Assembly: GCA_020053155.1 (NCBI GenBank) | Contig: JAGVNS010000084.1 | Coordinates: 1 to 7,617, forward strand | Length of the DNA stretch: 7,617 nucleotides | Direction: 5' to 3' | From: Nitrososphaerota archaeon | GTDB lineage: Archaea; Iainarchaeota; Iainarchaeia; Iainarchaeales; VGJJ01 | Part shown: positions 5,279-7,617 of the stretch, one piece after another | How positions within the stretch are numbered: position 1 is the first letter of the stretch | Layout of the letters: every line of letters starts with the position of its first letter | Notes under the pieces: model-generated | What the model was told of the DNA's origin: nothing | Database searches by the model: none | The model's input: the letters and a program-made list of their open reading frames with translations, nothing else | Program-made: the position numbers and the translations under genes

Positions 5279-7087
5279 CTACTGGCAATTTGCACCAGTT
5301 CCGACAGGAGTACAAGCCGCGTCAGTAGTAATGAGGATTTTATCTATTCTCAACTCTGCCGTTCCGGTACAGGATGAAACCCCAGCATTATCCGTGAAAT
5401 CCAATCGAGCAGTCTGCGTCAACCCGGGTGAGCTTAACACGGTTGTTGCTTTAATCCACGCAAGCGGAGCATCACCAGCCAATATGGAGGTGAAATTCAT
5501 TATTTTATTGGCTCCACCAATAGTCACTTTGAAATATTCTCTAAATCCGGCTACAGCCAATACATTCGCACCGCGAACCCAAACAGTATAATTCACATTT
5601 GGAGATGTCGGTGCCTTCAAATTAACAGTGTATGTTTCATTGACATTTGTAGCTAAGCAACCAACAGTATTGATTTGGGCAACATCTTCTCCCTGATATT
5701 GCTGAACGGGTGACAGAATGCTTGCTCCGGGAACACCACTTTCAGCCTCCCAGAGTTCGGCTTCCTTGCTTGATACAACAGGAACACTCGCGAGACTATA
5801 TGAACAGTTTGGCGTACCTATCACGGTTTTCCCGTCCACGATATCGCACGCACGAACCGCACAACGATAATTCTGGGAAGGAAGAAGATTATTAGAATAA
5901 TTCAAGACCGATAAGGGGGGAGCAAGGGCCGTGCCCGATGACTGGTTAGCAAACGAAATGCTTTTTCCGGCAGAAATAGCCGCATCCACCAAAGCGGAAG
6001 TGTCCATTAGGTTCTGACCACAGGCCAAGGAAACATCGGTGTGGTCAATCAATGGGTCGGTCAAAGCTATTCCCAGATACTTATCACTTGTCGTGGTTGC
6101 GGTCAAGTTAATCACCCCTCCGTTGAGAGAGCCAGTAGAAACACCGGGTGCCGCCGGCGCAACAGGCGAATCCAAATCCTGCAGATAGGTGGATGTGACT
6201 TTAGCACTGTGTAATGTAAAATTGCTTGTCCCGCTGTCGCATACCACTCCAAACGATGGATTGGCTTCCCCCGGAAACAATCCCCCGCCGTTTGAGATCA
6301 GTTTCAATGCATTATGCGTTGCATCCGCGTTCTCCGCCCCCGAAGCCGGATCGAATGAAGCGGTGCTGCTGGCCACTAATAGGCCAAAGGCTATGAGCTG
6401 CGTTTTTAGAATAACTTCACTTCCTGTGGGATACAACGTATCTGCCCCCAACATGATTCCGGACTCCACTGTTCCGACCGGGCAAACGCCAGTTGGACTA
6501 TCCCACGTAAAATTGTAGGTCGCGAAACCCGTATTCAACACCGGCGCTCCGGTTGGGGCGAAATTGGCAAATGTACTGAAGGTGCAGGATGACATATCAA
6601 AACTCAAGCAATCCGACGCACATGCGAGAGTCCCTCCCGTAAATCCTTGAGATAGGCACGTCTCCCCTGCCATGTCTGTTCCATCACAAACTTCCGTCCC
6701 CTCTTGGGTGTTGTTTCCACAAAATTGAGCCGGTGGACCGGTACAGAGGGAAGTGTCAAACGTACACGTTCCGCTACAGGAAAGAGTCCCTTCCGTAAAT
6801 CCTTGTGAAACACACGTTTGACCGGCCAAATCCGTGCCATCACACTGCTCCGAACCTTCTTGCGTATTATCATTATCACACGCAGGAGGACCGCCGCCCC
6901 CAAACGCGGCGTTGAGGGTAATGGCGGACGTGTATTCGTTAATGTTACTATTTACGATTCCTTCCGATGCGGGAAAAACTTGAGTTAGCACGAGTACAAG
7001 AATAATAGTCGACACGAGAACCGCCCCTCCAATCAGGAGCAAATATTCCATTCCTCCCTGCCCTCGTGACGTGCGTAAATGATTCAT
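5279..7087 (-). CDS. Pilin-like class III signal peptide surface protein with Cys-rich repeats and CBM-like C-terminus
   Basis: 602-aa extracellular protein of unknown precise function. Residues 1-35 form a class III signal peptide: basic start, then RGQGGMEY with cleavage expected between Gly9 and Gln10 and Glu at +5, followed by a hydrophobic helix (LLLIGGAVLVSTIILVLVL), as in archaellins and type IV-like pilins processed by FlaK/EppA-type peptidases. Residues 70-115 and 123-168 are two Cys-rich repeats (NTQEG.E.CDGTD.AG.TC.SQGFT.GTL.C). Residues 180-440 are beta-rich with no domain I recognise. Residues about 445-592 resemble a CBM6/35-type beta-sandwich (ELWEAESG, YTVWVRG, LRIDKILITTD), ending in ACTPVGTGANC. 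Ten N-x-S/T sequons (N125, 192, 289, 327, 381, 396, 427, 483, 499, 531) suggest N-glycosylation. Archaellins are usually about 200-300 aa, so this is more likely a pilus tip or adhesin. A partial Shine-Dalgarno (AGAGG) lies 9 nt before the ATG. Confidence 0.88.
   Translation of the reverse strand: MNHLRTSRGQGGMEYLLLIGGAVLVSTIILVLVLTQVFPASEGIVNSNINEYTSAITLNAAFGGGGPPACDNDNTQEGSEQCDGTDLAGQTCVSQGFTEGTLSCSGTCTFDTSLCTGPPAQFCGNNTQEGTEVCDGTDMAGETCLSQGFTGGTLACASDCLSFDMSSCTFSTFANFAPTGAPVLNTGFATYNFTWDSPTGVCPVGTVESGIMLGADTLYPTGSEVILKTQLIAFGLLVASSTASFDPASGAENADATHNALKLISNGGGLFPGEANPSFGVVCDSGTSNFTLHSAKVTSTYLQDLDSPVAPAAPGVSTGSLNGGVINLTATTTSDKYLGIALTDPLIDHTDVSLACGQNLMDTSALVDAAISAGKSISFANQSSGTALAPPLSVLNYSNNLLPSQNYRCAVRACDIVDGKTVIGTPNCSYSLASVPVVSSKEAELWEAESGVPGASILSPVQQYQGEDVAQINTVGCLATNVNETYTVNLKAPTSPNVNYTVWVRGANVLAVAGFREYFKVTIGGANKIMNFTSILAGDAPLAWIKATTVLSSPGLTQTARLDFTDNAGVSSCTGTAELRIDKILITTDAACTPVGTGANCQ
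6584..6880 (-). repeat. Two tandem Cys-rich modules within the surface-protein gene
   Basis: Module 1 spans 6880-6743 (residues 70-115) and module 2 spans 6721-6584 (residues 123-168), separated by TGPPAQF. Each is 46 residues with Cys at matching positions; both start with C and carry QEG-x-E-x-CDGTD, TC-x-SQGFT and a closing C. The nucleotide copies are still alike, for example TCCCTTCCGTAAATCCTTG against TCCCTCCCGTAAATCCTTG on the plus strand, which points to a fairly recent duplication. Related repeats occur in secreted proteins of archaea and deltaproteobacteria. Confidence 0.8.
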
Positions 7088-7132
7088 CTGAAATATCCTC
7101 TCTCACTATCTATTCTTCAAAACGCCCCGCAC

Positions 7133-7140
7133 TTTATAAA
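7133..7140 (-). promoter_or_regulatory. TATA box for the surface-protein gene
   Basis: TTTATAAA (identical on both strands) is centred about 50 bp upstream of the ATG at 7087. Initiation about 26 bp downstream would fall near 7110, leaving a leader of about 25 nt that carries the AGAGG ribosome-binding site. Since the box is symmetric, direction is inferred from its spacing to the minus-strand gene. Confidence 0.55.
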
Positions 7141-7207
7141 CAGCGTGTTTTTGGACGCGAGAAATGGACCCCAAAATAGGATACCCGCCCCCTCTTTTGA
7201 AGGTTTG

Positions 7208-7217
7208 TTTATTTATA
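7208..7217 (+). promoter_or_regulatory. TATA box for the rightward transcript (structured leader and last gene)
   Basis: TTTATTTATA is a good archaeal TATA match. Its centre at about 7213 predicts initiation near A7240, only a few bases before the first arm of the closing stem at 7245. The leader to the ATG at 7412 would be about 170 nt, long for an archaeon. The leftward TATA box is 67 bp away, so the two divergent promoters form one compact control region. Confidence 0.5.
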
Positions 7218-7244
7218 GGGGGCTTGTACCAAAAAGGGTATTAA

Positions 7245-7366
7245 AAGCCGGAGAGAAAAGATGGAATGATTGGATGTTTGCGCATCCCAATCCATTCATT
7301 TCTCTCCTCACGAGGCAAACGGAAAGGCGGGCTGGCAGTTGCCGGCCATTCTTTTCCATTCGGCTT
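7245..7366 (+). ncRNA. Candidate structured RNA: closed two-hairpin fold (leader or ncRNA)
   Basis: Three nested pairings can be drawn by eye. Closing stem: AAGCCG (7245-7250) with CGGCTT (7361-7366). Hairpin 1: GAGAGAAA (7251-7258) with TTTCTCTC (7299-7306), an internal loop, GAATG (7264-7268) with CATTC (7293-7297), ATTGG (7269-7273) with CCAAT (7287-7291), ATG (7274-7276) with CAT (7283-7285), loop TTTGCG. Hairpin 2: GGAAA (7321-7325) with TTTCC (7353-7357), enclosing GGCTGGCA (7330-7337) with TGCCGGCC (7340-7347), which contains one G-T pair. The TATA box at 7208 predicts a transcript starting just before the closing stem. It matches no riboswitch, 5S, SRP, tRNA or snoRNA consensus that I recognise. 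Either a cis-acting leader of the gene at 7412 or an independent RNA; pairing is drawn by hand without energies or covariation. Confidence 0.45.
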
Positions 7367-7396
7367 AAAAGCTCTAAATTTACTCCTTTAGTTACC

Positions 7397-7403
7397 GAGG
7401 TGA
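7397..7403 (+). promoter_or_regulatory. Shine-Dalgarno fixing the start of the last gene
   Basis: GAGGTGA matches the archaeal 16S 3' end and ends 8 nt before ATG 7412 but only 2 nt before ATG 7406. The spacing favours 7412 as the real start. Confidence 0.6.
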
Positions 7404-7411
7404 AAATGAAT

Positions 7412-7617
7412 ATGCGGAAAATCATTTCAATTTTAGCGGGCATGCTCTTTATTCTTCCTGCAGTATTTGCACAAGAATGGGTGGGTGCGATTACCGACCC
7501 CCTGCGCCTAATCACCAACGAAGCACTGCAGTTTGATTTCATTACGCGCTTTATTGTTTTTCTTTTTTCCTTGGTGGTAGCTATCATTGGGTTTGCCGCA
7601 TGGAAACGAAAACCAAC
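7412..7617 (+). CDS. Small secreted or membrane protein, 3' end cut by window
   Basis: 68 codons are visible, frame open to the edge. The N-terminus is a clear signal peptide: basic MRKI, a hydrophobic core (ISILAGMLFILPAVF), and a likely cleavage after AVFA before QEW. A short external segment (WVGAITDPLRLITNEALQF) is followed by a second hydrophobic helix, ITRFIVFLFSLVVAIIGFAA, and then basic residues WKRKP, which places that end in the cytoplasm by the positive-inside rule. I do not recognise the family; small two-segment membrane proteins of this kind are common in archaea. It is transcribed away from the pilin-like gene, sharing its control region and preceded by the candidate structured leader, so a surface or pilus-related role is possible but unproven. 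ATG 7406 would add MN. Confidence 0.75.
   Translation, partial: MRKIISILAGMLFILPAVFAQEWVGAITDPLRLITNEALQFDFITRFIVFLFSLVVAIIGFAAWKRKP

Noticed and set aside
7250..7307. Long inverted repeat read as insertion-element ends
   Set aside because: The arms are separated by only a 6-nt loop, there is no transposase nearby and no flanking target-site duplication. A folded RNA explains it better.
7213..7587. 124-codon minus-strand frame over the right end
   Set aside because: Opposes the plus-strand gene at 7412, which has a signal peptide and a well-spaced Shine-Dalgarno. The minus frame is basic and lacks any motif, and its length is partly due to the inverted-repeat arms.
1..7617. CRISPR arrays, tRNA or rRNA genes
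   Set aside because: No regularly spaced direct repeats and no tRNA T-loop/acceptor pattern or rRNA signature were seen on either strand by eye.

Overview
The window looks like chromosomal DNA from an archaeon. The reasons are: a class III (archaellin/pilin-type) signal peptide on the large minus-strand protein; AspRS and AsnRS of the archaeal/eukaryal type, with archaeal-style C-termini (RDPERLTP and FPRTMNRVAP); a winged-helix protein resembling the HVO_A0114 family; and several TATA-like boxes at distances that suit archaeal promoters. Short spacers, small Cys-rich surface proteins and a CBM-bearing pilin-like protein would fit a DPANN-type lineage such as Diapherotrites or Micrarchaeota. 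That placement is inference, because no rRNA or other lineage marker is present.

Layout, left to right. Bases 1-1707 (+): the 3' part of aspS, then a peptidase E-like (S51) serine hydrolase 18 bp downstream, probably co-transcribed. Bases 1763-2537 (+): a visibly AT-richer pair, a 118-aa protein with a TumE/DUF7718-like core followed by a winged-helix protein, arranged like a toxin-antitoxin or toxin-regulator module. Bases 2558-3704 (-): a small membrane-anchored Cys-rich protein and, upstream of it, an inositol-monophosphatase/CysQ-family phosphatase. Bases 3705-3905: a divergent intergenic region with a perfect 9-bp inverted repeat and a protein-like minus frame without a clear start. Bases 3906-5201 (+): complete asnS. 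Bases 5279-7087 (-): a 602-aa modular surface protein with a class III signal peptide, two Cys-rich repeats, a long undefined middle and a C-terminal carbohydrate-binding-like beta-sandwich. Bases 7088-7411: a divergent control region with a TATA box on each strand and, on the plus strand, about 120 nt able to fold into a closed two-hairpin RNA. Base 7412 to the end (+): the start of a small secreted or membrane protein cut by the window edge.

How the parts relate: aspS and asnS together suggest direct charging of both tRNA-Asp and tRNA-Asn, without obligate transamidation for Asn. The S51 enzyme could recycle Asp-containing dipeptides next to aspS. The right-hand third is a cell-surface locus. 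The items most worth following up are the structured leader or ncRNA at 7245-7366, the CBM-bearing pilin-like adhesin and the putative TA pair.
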